A stretch of 64,000 nucleotides of DNA from Chloroflexota bacterium. Its GTDB lineage: Bacteria > Chloroflexota > Anaerolineae > Promineifilales > Promineifilaceae. The notes under the pieces were generated by a model that ran no database searches, had not been told where the DNA came from, and was given only the letters and a program-made list of their open reading frames with translations. The stretch lies in NCBI GenBank assembly GCA_020629055.1, contig JAHDEB010000009.1, forward strand, positions 1 to 64,000, written 5' to 3'. Below are positions 1 to 9,263 of the stretch, in pieces (the stretch's first letter is position 1; every line of letters starts with the position of its first letter). A program made the translations under genes and the position numbers.

Positions 1-1
1 T

Positions 2-1222
2 TTAAACCTGTTTCACTTGGGTGATAGCCCCGGCCGCCAATAGCGAGAAAACAACTAGAACCGGTAATACCGGCCCATAGCTGTTACCGGCCTGTGTATA
101 CAAAATGCCCGCCCCTACAGGTGCCAGCATATTTGCAATTCGTAATCCGGTAATTTGTATGCTGCTAATTCGGCCGTAATTCTCCCCGTTGTAAAGGTCG
201 GCCAACATCGCTGTGCGGGCCAATGTCGTGGCCCCATAACTGGCCCCAAACACCACAACAAATATCCAAATACCAACGATTGTCGGGAAGATCTGTAGCA
301 GAATAATGCTCGCTGCCTGGATCAAAAAGATAAAAATCACCACTGTTTTGAGGGTGATTCGTTCCCCTACAGGGGCGAAAATTAACCGGCCGACGACCTG
401 CATCGCTCCGATCACACCACCCACCCATGCTGCAAATTCAGGCGAATACCCCCCATCAATCAAATAAGGAATAAAGTGGACGCGTAAAGCGATTGCGGCT
501 AATGCAGATAAGGCAAACGCTAGCCCAAACCACCAAAACGAGGGCTGTTTTAAGGCTTGCTCTACCGTTGTGTTTTTTATGTGCCGATTGTTTTGGTGGT
601 TTGGGTTGAGCGGTGACTTTGGCTCCCCATCTGGTAATAGCCCCATACTTTCAGGATTCGGGCGTAGTATGAGTCCGTGTAGCGGAATGGTGATAACCCC
701 TAAAATCACAGCTAAGATCAGCCAAGCCTGTGAACGGCCGACGTTACGAATTAAATAATCTGTTAAAGGGAGAAATATGGTGCTGGCTAGCCCGGCGGCG
801 AAGGTGATGATCGCCAAAGCCCGCGGCCGGTAATGGGTAAACCAGCGAGCCACTACCACGAAAGACGGCTCATAAAGCACCATTGCGGCCGTTACTCCTA
901 GCGCCGCCCAAACGACGTAAAACATCGTCAGCGATTCAACGAAGGACAGCGTGAAAATGAGCACCGTCGCCAAGATCGACCCGGCCGTCATTAATAGCCG
1001 GGGGCCATAGCGGTCTAAAACCCAGCCAACTGGATAAGAGAAGGCGGCTGTCATGAGCAGGGACAGCGAAAAAGCGCCGGTAATCTGCGCCCGTGTCCAG
1101 CCAAAGTCAGCTTCGTTCGTCGTAATAAAAACAGAGAAGGCATAAAAGATAATGCCCCACGAGACAGTTTCAGTAATGGCGAAGGTGATGGTGATCCACC
1201 AGCCGTAATAGAGTTTCCGCAT
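2..1222 (-). CDS. MFS transporter, adjacent to arsenic genes
   Basis: 406-aa ORF with about 12 hydrophobic segments and MFS-type motif 'GWVLDRYGPRLL'; stop codon at the window edge, so complete. Confidence 0.85.
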   Translation of the reverse strand: MRKLYYGWWITITFAITETVSWGIIFYAFSVFITTNEADFGWTRAQITGAFSLSLLMTAAFSYPVGWVLDRYGPRLLMTAGSILATVLIFTLSFVESLTMFYVVWAALGVTAAMVLYEPSFVVVARWFTHYRPRALAIITFAAGLASTIFLPLTDYLIRNVGRSQAWLILAVILGVITIPLHGLILRPNPESMGLLPDGEPKSPLNPNHQNNRHIKNTTVEQALKQPSFWWFGLAFALSALAAIALRVHFIPYLIDGGYSPEFAAWVGGVIGAMQVVGRLIFAPVGERITLKTVVIFIFLIQAASIILLQIFPTIVGIWIFVVVFGASYGATTLARTAMLADLYNGENYGRISSIQITGLRIANMLAPVGAGILYTQAGNSYGPVLPVLVVFSLLAAGAITQVKQV

Positions 1223-1237
1223 AGCTTAAAGACAAAA

Positions 1238-1268
1238 GACCCTTGGAAAATTTAACTTTCCAAGGGTC
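1238..1268 (-). terminator. Intrinsic terminator-like hairpin just upstream of the MFS start codon
   Basis: Perfect 12-bp inverted repeat GACCCTTGGAAA / TTTCCAAGGGTC with a 7-nt loop; followed by TTTTGTCTTT on the minus strand. Confidence 0.6.
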
Positions 1269-1305
1269 GATTTAAGCGTGCCGCTTAAGGTTTAAAATAG
1301 ACCGA

Positions 1306-2130
1306 TCAGGGTTGGGCCAAGCTGGCCGAAATTTTTGCGCTCCAAATATTTTGAGCAACCGGTCTAACAATTCGAGTGAGCAGTGAGTGAAGTATATTAT
1401 TTCCGCAGCAACGGAGCTTGCTTAAAAAAGTGGGTGCTGCATCTGAGACAATCGTGGCGATTTGATTGGCATCATAATATTGGCGAGCAAGCACATTTCC
1501 CCCTGTCAGTCCCGCTTTTTCTAACCCTTCAAGATATTGTGATTCAGAGATGACACCTCCTGCACAAGCGGCTTTGACCGCACCGCTATATCGGGCCCAA
1601 GCCGGAATGTTTTCACCGACAATATCGGAAACAAGCATTTTTCCACCAGGTTTTAGGACCCGCGCAATTTCATTAAAAGCGCTTTGTTTGTCCTCAGACA
1701 GGTTGATTACACAGTTGGAAATTACCCAGTCAATCGAATTCGACTCTACAGGAAGGTTTTCGATCACTCCCTGACGCAATTCAATTTGTGGATGTTCTTG
1801 ACAATTTTTAGCAGCAAGCTCTAGCATGTCTTCATTGATGTCGACGCCGATGACTCGTCCGTCTTTGCCCACCTTCTGTGCTGCTAGTAATAAGTCAAGC
1901 CCTGCCCCGCAGCCTAAGTCTAGCACCGTTTGACCCGGTTGAACTTGGCTGAATGCGAGAGGATTGCCGCACCCAAACGAGTATTGCAACATATCTTCAG
2001 AAACTTGATCTACGTCTGACCGTTCATAGCCTGCAAACTTCCCTTTGCCTGTGTTTGCAACGATCGTTTTTGCCCCATCCTCTATCGCTTTTGAATATTC
2101 TTTAGAAACATTTTGAGTATGTTTTTGCAT
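1306..2130 (-). CDS. arsM: Arsenite methyltransferase (ArsM)
   Basis: SAM-binding 'VLDLGCGAGLDLLLAA'; ArsM-type cysteines in 'SFGCGNPLAF', 'SNCVINLS' and 'ACAGGVISESQY'; next to arsR. Confidence 0.9.
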   Translation of the reverse strand: MQKHTQNVSKEYSKAIEDGAKTIVANTGKGKFAGYERSDVDQVSEDMLQYSFGCGNPLAFSQVQPGQTVLDLGCGAGLDLLLAAQKVGKDGRVIGVDINEDMLELAAKNCQEHPQIELRQGVIENLPVESNSIDWVISNCVINLSEDKQSAFNEIARVLKPGGKMLVSDIVGENIPAWARYSGAVKAACAGGVISESQYLEGLEKAGLTGGNVLARQYYDANQIATIVSDAAPTFLSKLRCCGNNILHSLLTRIVRPVAQNIWSAKISASLAQP

Positions 2131-2202
2131 AATTTATTCTTTTAATTGCTGCCTTCGCCATGTGAAATTTGGCGAAGGCAGTGATCTTAGGGGGAGTTGT
2201 TT

Positions 2203-2814
2203 TTAACAGCAAGAAGAACTGGTAACAGGCGCTGCTGAAACTGAGACTGCTTCTTTTTCTACAGATGGCGTGCAGCACGAGGAACCGCCATCGGCCGCAA
2301 CGTTCAATGGAATGACTGTTTCTTCTCGGCCGGATGGCGAACAGCAAGAAACCGCTTCTAATGTTGACTGAGCAAAATCTTGCAATGGGACCAATATTTC
2401 GCGCGGCTTGCACATGGTACGTGGTGGGGCCATTTGTACAATCAGCCCATCTTCAGTTTCGCTAAAGCCGTGCACATCATAGTTTGATGTAACGTGCTGG
2501 CTATCGCCGTACTCGATGCGAATTTCTGCATCTTGATACAGGTTTAAGCGAGAATCAACCACATCCCAGATTTTTAGGAATTTCTCGGCCGACATGTGGG
2601 GATCTTCGGCCGCGGCCTCCTGAGGAACCCAAACCTGCACAATGACTTCTTTCCACGTGTGCAGACTGTTGCCACAATCTATCGTTTCATAGGTCGCATT
2701 TTTTATTTCAGTTACATGATATCCACCGGGGACAATTGAACCAGGGCGGAATTCAAACAACATCGGAAGGTTGTTTTGTTCTCTTACGATTTCAAGAAAT
2801 TTTGATACTTGCAT
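2203..2814 (-). CDS. DUF6428-like protein with Cys-Cys-rich C-terminus
   Basis: ORF 2203..2883; ATG at 2814 (MQVSKFLEIV...) preferred because it avoids overlap with arsR. 'PGGYHVTEIKNATYETIDCG' core; tail SCC...SSCC...SSSCC. Confidence 0.7.
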   Translation of the reverse strand: MQVSKFLEIVREQNNLPMLFEFRPGSIVPGGYHVTEIKNATYETIDCGNSLHTWKEVIVQVWVPQEAAAEDPHMSAEKFLKIWDVVDSRLNLYQDAEIRIEYGDSQHVTSNYDVHGFSETEDGLIVQMAPPRTMCKPREILVPLQDFAQSTLEAVSCCSPSGREETVIPLNVAADGGSSCCTPSVEKEAVSVSAAPVTSSSCC

Positions 2815-2872
2815 TTTATAATCCTCCGCCCAATCAAATAGATGACCGTCTATATGTTTGGGCAAAAAAAAG

Positions 2873-3181
2873 CTAATTTTCAACTAAAACTTTATCATTC
2901 GCCACCAACTCTGGGGCGAATTTAACCAATAATTGTCCACAACAAACTGATACTTGCTCTTGGTTTAAGCTGTTGTACACCTGCTTACCTTCTTTACGGC
3001 GTTGCAATAACCCGGCGTCGTTTAGAATTTTTAAGTGGTGAGAAACAGTTGGTTGTGAAACATTGTTGCCTAATTTATCGACGATGTCATTGACCGACAG
3101 CCAACTACAGCAAAGAATCTGCATAATTTTCTGACGGGTTTCATCAGCAATCGCTTTGGCAAACAAGATTTGTTGGTTCAT
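2873..3181 (-). CDS. arsR: ArsR-family winged-helix repressor
   Basis: 'QKIMQILCCSWLSVNDIVDKLGNNVSQPTVSHHLKILNDAGLLQRRKEGKQVYNSL' HTH; paired Cys in ILCC. Confidence 0.9.
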   Translation of the reverse strand: MNQQILFAKAIADETRQKIMQILCCSWLSVNDIVDKLGNNVSQPTVSHHLKILNDAGLLQRRKEGKQVYNSLNQEQVSVCCGQLLVKFAPELVANDKVLVEN

Positions 3182-3218
3182 ACGTATAGAAGTTTATCTA
3201 TATGTTCCGCTTTGTCAA
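3180..3218 (-). promoter_or_regulatory. arsR promoter with overlapping dyad operator
   Basis: Minus strand TTGACA (3218-3213), 16 nt, TAAACT (3196-3191), 9 nt, ATG; imperfect dyad CATACGTATAGAAGTTTATCTATATG over the -10. Confidence 0.55.
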
Positions 3219-3399
3219 GCCCCAAAACTGTATTTGGCCCCTAACTCTTTGCTGTTGGGATGATGGGGTTAGGAAAATGACGACGGAAAATCGGTTTATC
3301 GCCCCTGTACATTCAGGCGGAGCGAATTATCATTTCGTTGGGGTGTAGGTCGTTTGTTTTTTCAGAAAGGGGTAGCTTTAGTGCGATGAATCTGCTTGC

Positions 3400-4131
3400 T
3401 TACCAGCCATAGGTGAGACGGGTAATGAGGCGGTCTGAAAGCCCGTGTTCAGCCATGCGCCGCTGGGTGACCTCTACATCATAGGTGACTCGTTTAAATT
3501 CCCAAGTCATTTTATCTAAATCTAAAAACGCATAGGCGGCTCTGGGGTCAGAGTCTCGCGGTTGGCCGACGCTACCAGGGTTGATGATCGATCGGCCCAT
3601 CCCGTTTAGATTGACTTCAGTATTGTATTCTGGGTATGTGATAAAGGTTTTGTTATCGGTAAGCTCAAAAATGATCGGCACATGGGTGTGGCCAACCAAG
3701 CAATAGGGGGTCAGAAAATGATGAAAGTTTATGGCGGCCGTATCGCGGTCTAAAATATATTCCCAAACAGGTTGACGTGGACTCGCATGGGCCAGTGAAA
3801 AGGTTCGGTCAGGCACAATGGCAGGGGGCAGACTGTCAATAAACTCACGAGCATCATCTTTTAAGATGCCGCGGGCCCACAAAACGGCCGATTTGGCATG
3901 ATCATTAAATGATTCGATATCCAGTTTGCCTAAAATAGCCCAATCATGATTGCCGGATAATCCGATATGATCCAAGCTGCCTAAAAGCTCTGTGCATTCG
4001 TTCGGGTCCGGTCCATAACCGACCAAGTCTCCCAAAAACCAAATTTTGTCCCAGTCGCCTGCAGCATCTGCCAAGACGGCTTGAAAGGCTTCTAAGTTTG
4101 CGTGAATGTCTGACAGGACCAAGATCCGCAT
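3400..4131 (-). CDS. Metallophosphoesterase (YfcE/calcineurin-like)
   Basis: 'MRILVLSDIHANLEAFQAVL', 'GDLVGYGPDPNE', 'SGNHDW', 'VGHTHVP'; ORF start extends to 4206, ATG at 4131 fits the family. Confidence 0.9.
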   Translation of the reverse strand: MRILVLSDIHANLEAFQAVLADAAGDWDKIWFLGDLVGYGPDPNECTELLGSLDHIGLSGNHDWAILGKLDIESFNDHAKSAVLWARGILKDDAREFIDSLPPAIVPDRTFSLAHASPRQPVWEYILDRDTAAINFHHFLTPYCLVGHTHVPIIFELTDNKTFITYPEYNTEVNLNGMGRSIINPGSVGQPRDSDPRAAYAFLDLDKMTWEFKRVTYDVEVTQRRMAEHGLSDRLITRLTYGW

Positions 4132-4244
4132 CAATACTCTCCGAAATAAAAAAATAGGGGGCGAAAACTCCCTGAAAACGTAAAGGAATAATACCACGTT
4201 CCTCAAGGAGGGGTATAATTCTTTACCCGTCTATTTGTCCTAAT

Positions 4245-4751
4245 ATGAGTTTATTTATTGTGAATAATTCAACGAATTTCCTAAATCTTAACACCAACGG
4301 TCCTAGTGAAACTGAATTGATTGGTCAAAAACTGGGCCAATTGTTGCAACCGGCCGATGTTGTGTGCCTTATAGGCGGTTTGGGGGCGGGTAAAACCGCT
4401 TTTACCCGAGGTGTTGGGCGTGGCTGGGGGACAACCGGCCGTGTGACAAGCCCCACATTTACTCTGGTCAACGAATACAGCCGCCCCCAAGATGGTAAAA
4501 TTTTATTCCATTTAGATTGTTATCGTTTGATTAGCGAAGATGATGTCGAGACGATCGGGTTAGATGATATATTGGCGGCCGATGGGGCGGTTGTCATTGA
4601 ATGGCCACAAATTGCGGCCGACTGGTTACCAAACGATCGGTTACTAATTGAGATTGAAGTCATCGATGAATCGACGCGAAGCTTTCAAATCAAAGGCTTT
4701 GGTCCCAGATCAGATGATTTAATAGCACAATTGAATGATCATTTTTCTTAA
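4245..4751 (+). CDS. tsaE: tRNA threonylcarbamoyladenosine biosynthesis ATPase TsaE
   Basis: 'LIGGLGAGKTAFTRGVGRGWGTTGRVTSPTFTLVNEY'. Confidence 0.93.
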   Translation: MSLFIVNNSTNFLNLNTNGPSETELIGQKLGQLLQPADVVCLIGGLGAGKTAFTRGVGRGWGTTGRVTSPTFTLVNEYSRPQDGKILFHLDCYRLISEDDVETIGLDDILAADGAVVIEWPQIAADWLPNDRLLIEIEVIDESTRSFQIKGFGPRSDDLIAQLNDHFS

Positions 4752-4981
4752 TTAGCAGAGCCGTTTCTTCGACCACCTTAAAGTAAAGGTCTTAATTTAA
4801 TTGGGCCGCTAGGGCGATTAAAGATATTAGAATCACCATCTTTTCTTTAGGTAAATGATAAGCAAGACTTTCTATCGATGATTGATCATAGAAGTGAACA
4901 ACTTTTATTTAAGAACCGATTTAGTGAAGTACTAGGACCAAAAACTGAGAAAATTCACACCATTTTCATGAATGACACCAT

Positions 4982-5662
4982 ATGCCAATTTTAGCTATAG
5001 ATACCGCATCTCGTTGGACCGCCATCGCTTTATTAGATGAACAAAAAGATAAAATTATCGCTGAAAAAGGGTGGGTTGCGACGTTGCGCCAAACGGTTGA
5101 ACTTGCTCCATCAATCGATGAAATGTTGCAGAATGCTGCGTTGCGGCCGGCCGATTTAAGCGGAATTTCAGTTGCGATTGGTCCGGGATCTTATACCGGT
5201 TTGCGTATCGGAATGGGGCTTGCCAGAGGCTTGGCCTTGGTGCATAAACTGCCGATTGCAGCGATTAGAACACATGATATTGTGGCTCAAAATGTGCCCC
5301 AATCCCCCCAGAAACTGCTGGTTGGTGTCGAGGCGGGGCGTAAACGTGTTTTGATCGCACCCTATGTTTGGTCACAAGAAAAGGAACAAGGGTGGGACCG
5401 TGCGGGAGAAATCGATAACCCAACTTGGCCGGAGCTCTTTGAGTCTGTGCGTGAGCCTGTTTTGTTGGCCGGGGAAGTGCCGAGCGAGATCGCGGAACAG
5501 ATTCAATCTGATGCTGATTTGAGCAAGATGATTGAGCTTGCAGCGGCCGAACATTCTGTTCGTTCAGCGGCCATTTTGGCCCGCCTTGGTTATCAACAAA
5601 TTAGCTCGGGAAACTTGCCAGACCAGGCCCTTCTGGTGCCACAGTACTTACGTCACCCCTAA
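4982..5662 (+). CDS. tsaB: TsaB-like t6A biosynthesis protein
   Basis: 'MPILAIDTASRWTAIAL', 'VAIGPGSYTGLRIGMGLARGLALVHKLP'; follows tsaE. Confidence 0.92.
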   Translation: MPILAIDTASRWTAIALLDEQKDKIIAEKGWVATLRQTVELAPSIDEMLQNAALRPADLSGISVAIGPGSYTGLRIGMGLARGLALVHKLPIAAIRTHDIVAQNVPQSPQKLLVGVEAGRKRVLIAPYVWSQEKEQGWDRAGEIDNPTWPELFESVREPVLLAGEVPSEIAEQIQSDADLSKMIELAAAEHSVRSAAILARLGYQQISSGNLPDQALLVPQYLRHP

Positions 5663-5986
5663 ACTTTGGTTAGCCCACATGTAAGATTGTTTACCTAGAA
5701 TAGGTGTTGAAAGCTGTTGGAACATCTCCATTATTTTGTATGCTTAAACCCTTATAGATTTGGACTGAGATTGTACGCAAATTTTAGCGGAACGCAGTCG
5801 CAGTTTTGTTTTTAACGACCCACTGCATATTCCGTGATGAGAATTTTTAATAAGGGGTGTGATGTTAACAAGTGTTAGATCAAATACTGATGGATTAGTC
5901 AATCAGAATCAACTTTCTATTCATTATTAAATGAATTCATAAAAGTTTGGCAAAGCGATAGTTATACGGCCTGTGGTGAAAAATAA

Positions 5987-7396
5987 ATGTTAGAGCAATC
6001 ATTCGAAAACGGTATTCTTAGCAATACCAATCAAACCAAACGCATCTCAATTATTAATTTAGTTATTGTGACTCGCTCGCAGCGGGTTGCTAGCCAGATT
6101 GAGCGTTTGCTCTCGGCCGTACGGGCCCGTACCTATGCGATTCGCTGGGCCTTTGACCCCCTGAGCTTGCAAAAGCTGCTACGAATGGGTCGTACCGACA
6201 TCATCTTGCTAGATGCGATCGGGTCGGAAGTCGATGAGTTTGTAGGGCTGATTAAAGAGATGCCCGGGTTTCAAATTCCGATTATTGCTCTAACCCGAGA
6301 AGCGGAAACGGAAGCGATTTTAGAGGCACGCATCCCAGATTTGGTTCAGGCACGCATCGATGCGACCCGAGTATCACGATCTTTGTTGAGTCGTACGATT
6401 CGTCAGGTGGTGGCCGCTACCTATGCTAACGGAGAAGTGGCGACCGGAACTGAAATGGAAGTTCAGGGGATTCGGGTAACAACCAGCCCCAGAACGATGC
6501 TTGACTTGAATAAAGTAACGATTAACGAGCTTTGTCGAGACTCGCTAGAGGTGATGCGACCAGAAGCGGCCGAAAAAGATATCGAAGTTTACGAAGCGAT
6601 CGAAGAAGAGATGTTTCGTATCATGTGTGACGACAAGCATATTCGAAAAATGTTGGGTATTTTGCTTGCCAATGCCATCCGGTTCACACCTGAGAAGGGT
6701 GCGATCGGTTTAGAACTGACAAGCGATAGAAAATACGAAACGTTGCATATAACCGTTTGGGACTCAGGCGTCGGCATCCCTGCCAACGAGCTGGTTAACG
6801 TTTATAAAGCTGATTGGTACACCGATGAGGTTGACGAAGAATTTAGCCTGCGCTATGTACAGAAATACGCCCAACTTCATGAAGGATTGTTATCGATTGA
6901 CAGTGAAGAGGGGCGCGGGACTCGCGTTACAATTTCTGTTCCATGGCAAACTGCCGTTAATCTTTCTAATGGGCGGTCGTGGCAAAACTCATTCCGACGC
7001 TTGATTCGGGTTTTGTTGGTTGAAGATGACGTGCTTTACTTAGATACGATCGCTAAATTCTTAGGGTCTAAGAATTATGAAGTGATCACGGCCCGAAATG
7101 GGAAAGAAGCGTTGGAGCAGGTGAAAAGCACCCGGCCGGATATGGTTCTCATGGATTTAGAGATGCCGATTATGGGTGGCGTGGAAGCGATTAAACATAT
7201 TCGTGCGATGGACGATATCGAGCTTTCACAGGTTCCGATCATCGCCTTTACCGCAATGTCGATGACGCGTGATCAGCATGAGTCACTGACGGCCGGTGCC
7301 AACGATTACATCACGAAGCCGGTCAGTTTGCGCTGGTTGTCCCAGTGTCTAACTGCTCAGCTCGAAAAGCGGCATCTGATCGATACGCTGCATTAA
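5987..7396 (+). CDS. Hybrid signalling protein: REC-like, HATPase, REC; no obvious DHp domain
   Basis: 'DKHIRKMLGILLANAIRFTPEKG...VWDSGVGIP' ATPase N and G1 boxes; C-terminal REC 'VLLVEDDVLYLDTI...PDMVLMDLEMPIMGG...ITKPV'. Confidence 0.85.
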   Translation: MLEQSFENGILSNTNQTKRISIINLVIVTRSQRVASQIERLLSAVRARTYAIRWAFDPLSLQKLLRMGRTDIILLDAIGSEVDEFVGLIKEMPGFQIPIIALTREAETEAILEARIPDLVQARIDATRVSRSLLSRTIRQVVAATYANGEVATGTEMEVQGIRVTTSPRTMLDLNKVTINELCRDSLEVMRPEAAEKDIEVYEAIEEEMFRIMCDDKHIRKMLGILLANAIRFTPEKGAIGLELTSDRKYETLHITVWDSGVGIPANELVNVYKADWYTDEVDEEFSLRYVQKYAQLHEGLLSIDSEEGRGTRVTISVPWQTAVNLSNGRSWQNSFRRLIRVLLVEDDVLYLDTIAKFLGSKNYEVITARNGKEALEQVKSTRPDMVLMDLEMPIMGGVEAIKHIRAMDDIELSQVPIIAFTAMSMTRDQHESLTAGANDYITKPVSLRWLSQCLTAQLEKRHLIDTLH

Positions 7397-7488
7397 GAAG
7401 CACCGCGTATTTGCAGTGATAATAATTTAGTAGGGAGCTGATTCGTTTTAATCGGTGAGCATATGGTGCAAAGATTATTTCGGTTTCA

Positions 7489-8268
7489 CTAACTTCGTCG
7501 CCAGCCCAAACGGGCTGAGATATCAGCGGCGGTGAGCATCAGCTCTTGAGCCAGCTCATGCAGCCTTGTTTCATCTACCCGACTGGTTGGCCCTTCCATG
7601 CTGATCGCCGCGATGGGCTCTCCCCGATGATTAAACAGGGGTGTGCCGGTTGCAAATAGTCCATCCTCCAATTCCCCTAAAGCCAATGCATATCCTCTCT
7701 CGCGAATGAGATCAAATTCAGCCAACAACTGATCGATAGATACGATTGTTTGATCTGTAATTGTGTTGATCGTGCTGCTCTCAAGTACCGCTCGCTGCTG
7801 ATCTTTAGGCAGGTGTGCGATATATGCTTTGCCGGTTGAGGTTGCATGGATGGGGAGGCGTGTGCCGTATATTTGCGAGACGGTGATGCGATGGTTGCTG
7901 CGAATGGCGAGTAACCCCAACATGGACCAGCTGCCATCGCCGTTAAGGATCGGCTGCTCCAGCGTTGTCCGTTCGTTCACCCGGCCGACAAGCTCTTTGA
8001 GCATCGGCTCTGTCACCCGAACCAAATCATTGTTTTCCATCGCCCAACCACCTAGGGCGATCATCTCCGGCCCTAGCTGATAGTTGTTCTGATCGGTCCG
8101 CTCGACCAATCCCTCGCTTTCAAGCGCAGCCAACAGACGAAAAACGGTCGTTTTATTTAAGTGGGTAGTTTCAGTAAGCTCAATGAGGGTCCATTCGTCT
8201 TGGCGGGTGCCAAATAGTTTTAGTAGCTGAATCGCTCTGTGTACGGCTTGTGCGCCTTGAGATGACAT
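7489..8268 (-). CDS. IclR-family transcriptional regulator
   Basis: N-terminal wHTH 'AVHRAIQLLKLFG...LNKTTVFRLLAALESEGLV', IclR effector domain 'RLPIHATSTGKAYIAHL'. Confidence 0.92.
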   Translation of the reverse strand: MSSQGAQAVHRAIQLLKLFGTRQDEWTLIELTETTHLNKTTVFRLLAALESEGLVERTDQNNYQLGPEMIALGGWAMENNDLVRVTEPMLKELVGRVNERTTLEQPILNGDGSWSMLGLLAIRSNHRITVSQIYGTRLPIHATSTGKAYIAHLPKDQQRAVLESSTINTITDQTIVSIDQLLAEFDLIRERGYALALGELEDGLFATGTPLFNHRGEPIAAISMEGPTSRVDETRLHELAQELMLTAADISARLGWRRS

Positions 8269-8278
8269 ATAAAAGGTG

Positions 8279-9214
8279 TTATGTGCTTGTTGTCCAGCGT
8301 TTGGTTAAATGAATGCCAGCCATCATACATCGAACCGAGCCGCCTGCCAATTCGATTGTAGGGACCGAAATTGGAACGATTTCAGCATGCTGCTCGATTT
8401 GTTGAATTTGGCCTGCACGCAGCGCATCATACCCACGTTGAGAAATCACCAAGACTTTCCCATTTTTGCCTGTAAGCTCTAAGGTGTTGCCTGCAAAATT
8501 CCCGATTTGATCGAAATCTAAGTCGATAATGTCTCGGCCGCTGTTTTGCAAACGACGCTTTATTTCTTCGCGTCGATTAGGGTCAGAAATCATTTTGAGC
8601 GCCAGCATGGCAAATTTAGTCCCGATACTCATCATCACATTGGTGTGATAAATCGGGGTGCCGGTGCGGTCGGCCGTGTCAAACGCCATCGGTTCAAACT
8701 GAAAATGGGTACAAAAGCGTTCTAGAATGATATCGCTCGCCCGATTGGATTTTGCCGTGTAAGCGACCCGCTCTAGATGATCCAAAACCATCACACCGGT
8801 CCCCTCTAAAAACAGGTTGTCCCATTCTAGCCCAGAGTAATCGACAACGTCTTGCACCCGATATTTGGCTTTAAGTAAGTCGATTATATCGTGACGTCGC
8901 TCTCGTCTGCGGCTCGGGTTAAACATTGAGTAAAGGGCAACGTGACCCCCTTGATGCGTGGAAAACCAATTGTTCGGAAAAACAGAGTCCGGTGTATCTG
9001 AATCCCCATAATCGTCGAAAAGATGGACTGTGATCCCGTGACTTTCTAAGGTGGCCACCATCATGTCTACTTCTTGACGAGCGTTTAGGGCGATTTTTTC
9101 TGGGGCTTGATCGCTATTTTGTTGGAATGCGTTGTCTGCGGCCGTTTCTGGATTCGAGTAAAACTTCCAAGGGCGAACCATAACAATCGCGTTGGGGGCT
9201 TGGACGATAGACAT
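8279..9214 (-). CDS. ctlX: Citrulline utilization hydrolase CtlX-type (arginine deiminase superfamily)
   Basis: 'NAIVMVRPWKFYSNPETAADNAFQ', 'DSVFPNNWFSTHQGG', 'IYHTNVMMSIG'; adjacent to arginase and ornithine aminotransferase. Confidence 0.85.
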   Translation of the reverse strand: MSIVQAPNAIVMVRPWKFYSNPETAADNAFQQNSDQAPEKIALNARQEVDMMVATLESHGITVHLFDDYGDSDTPDSVFPNNWFSTHQGGHVALYSMFNPSRRRERRHDIIDLLKAKYRVQDVVDYSGLEWDNLFLEGTGVMVLDHLERVAYTAKSNRASDIILERFCTHFQFEPMAFDTADRTGTPIYHTNVMMSIGTKFAMLALKMISDPNRREEIKRRLQNSGRDIIDLDFDQIGNFAGNTLELTGKNGKVLVISQRGYDALRAGQIQQIEQHAEIVPISVPTIELAGGSVRCMMAGIHLTKRWTTST

Positions 9215-9263
9215 AGGAGTTAGGGAAGTTAATTTTGGGCACTCGGGTCAAATTGCCCTTTAA

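Noticed and set aside
4752-4981. Possible pseudogene between tsaE and tsaB
   Set aside because: No frame shows a recognisable remnant; treated as intergenic
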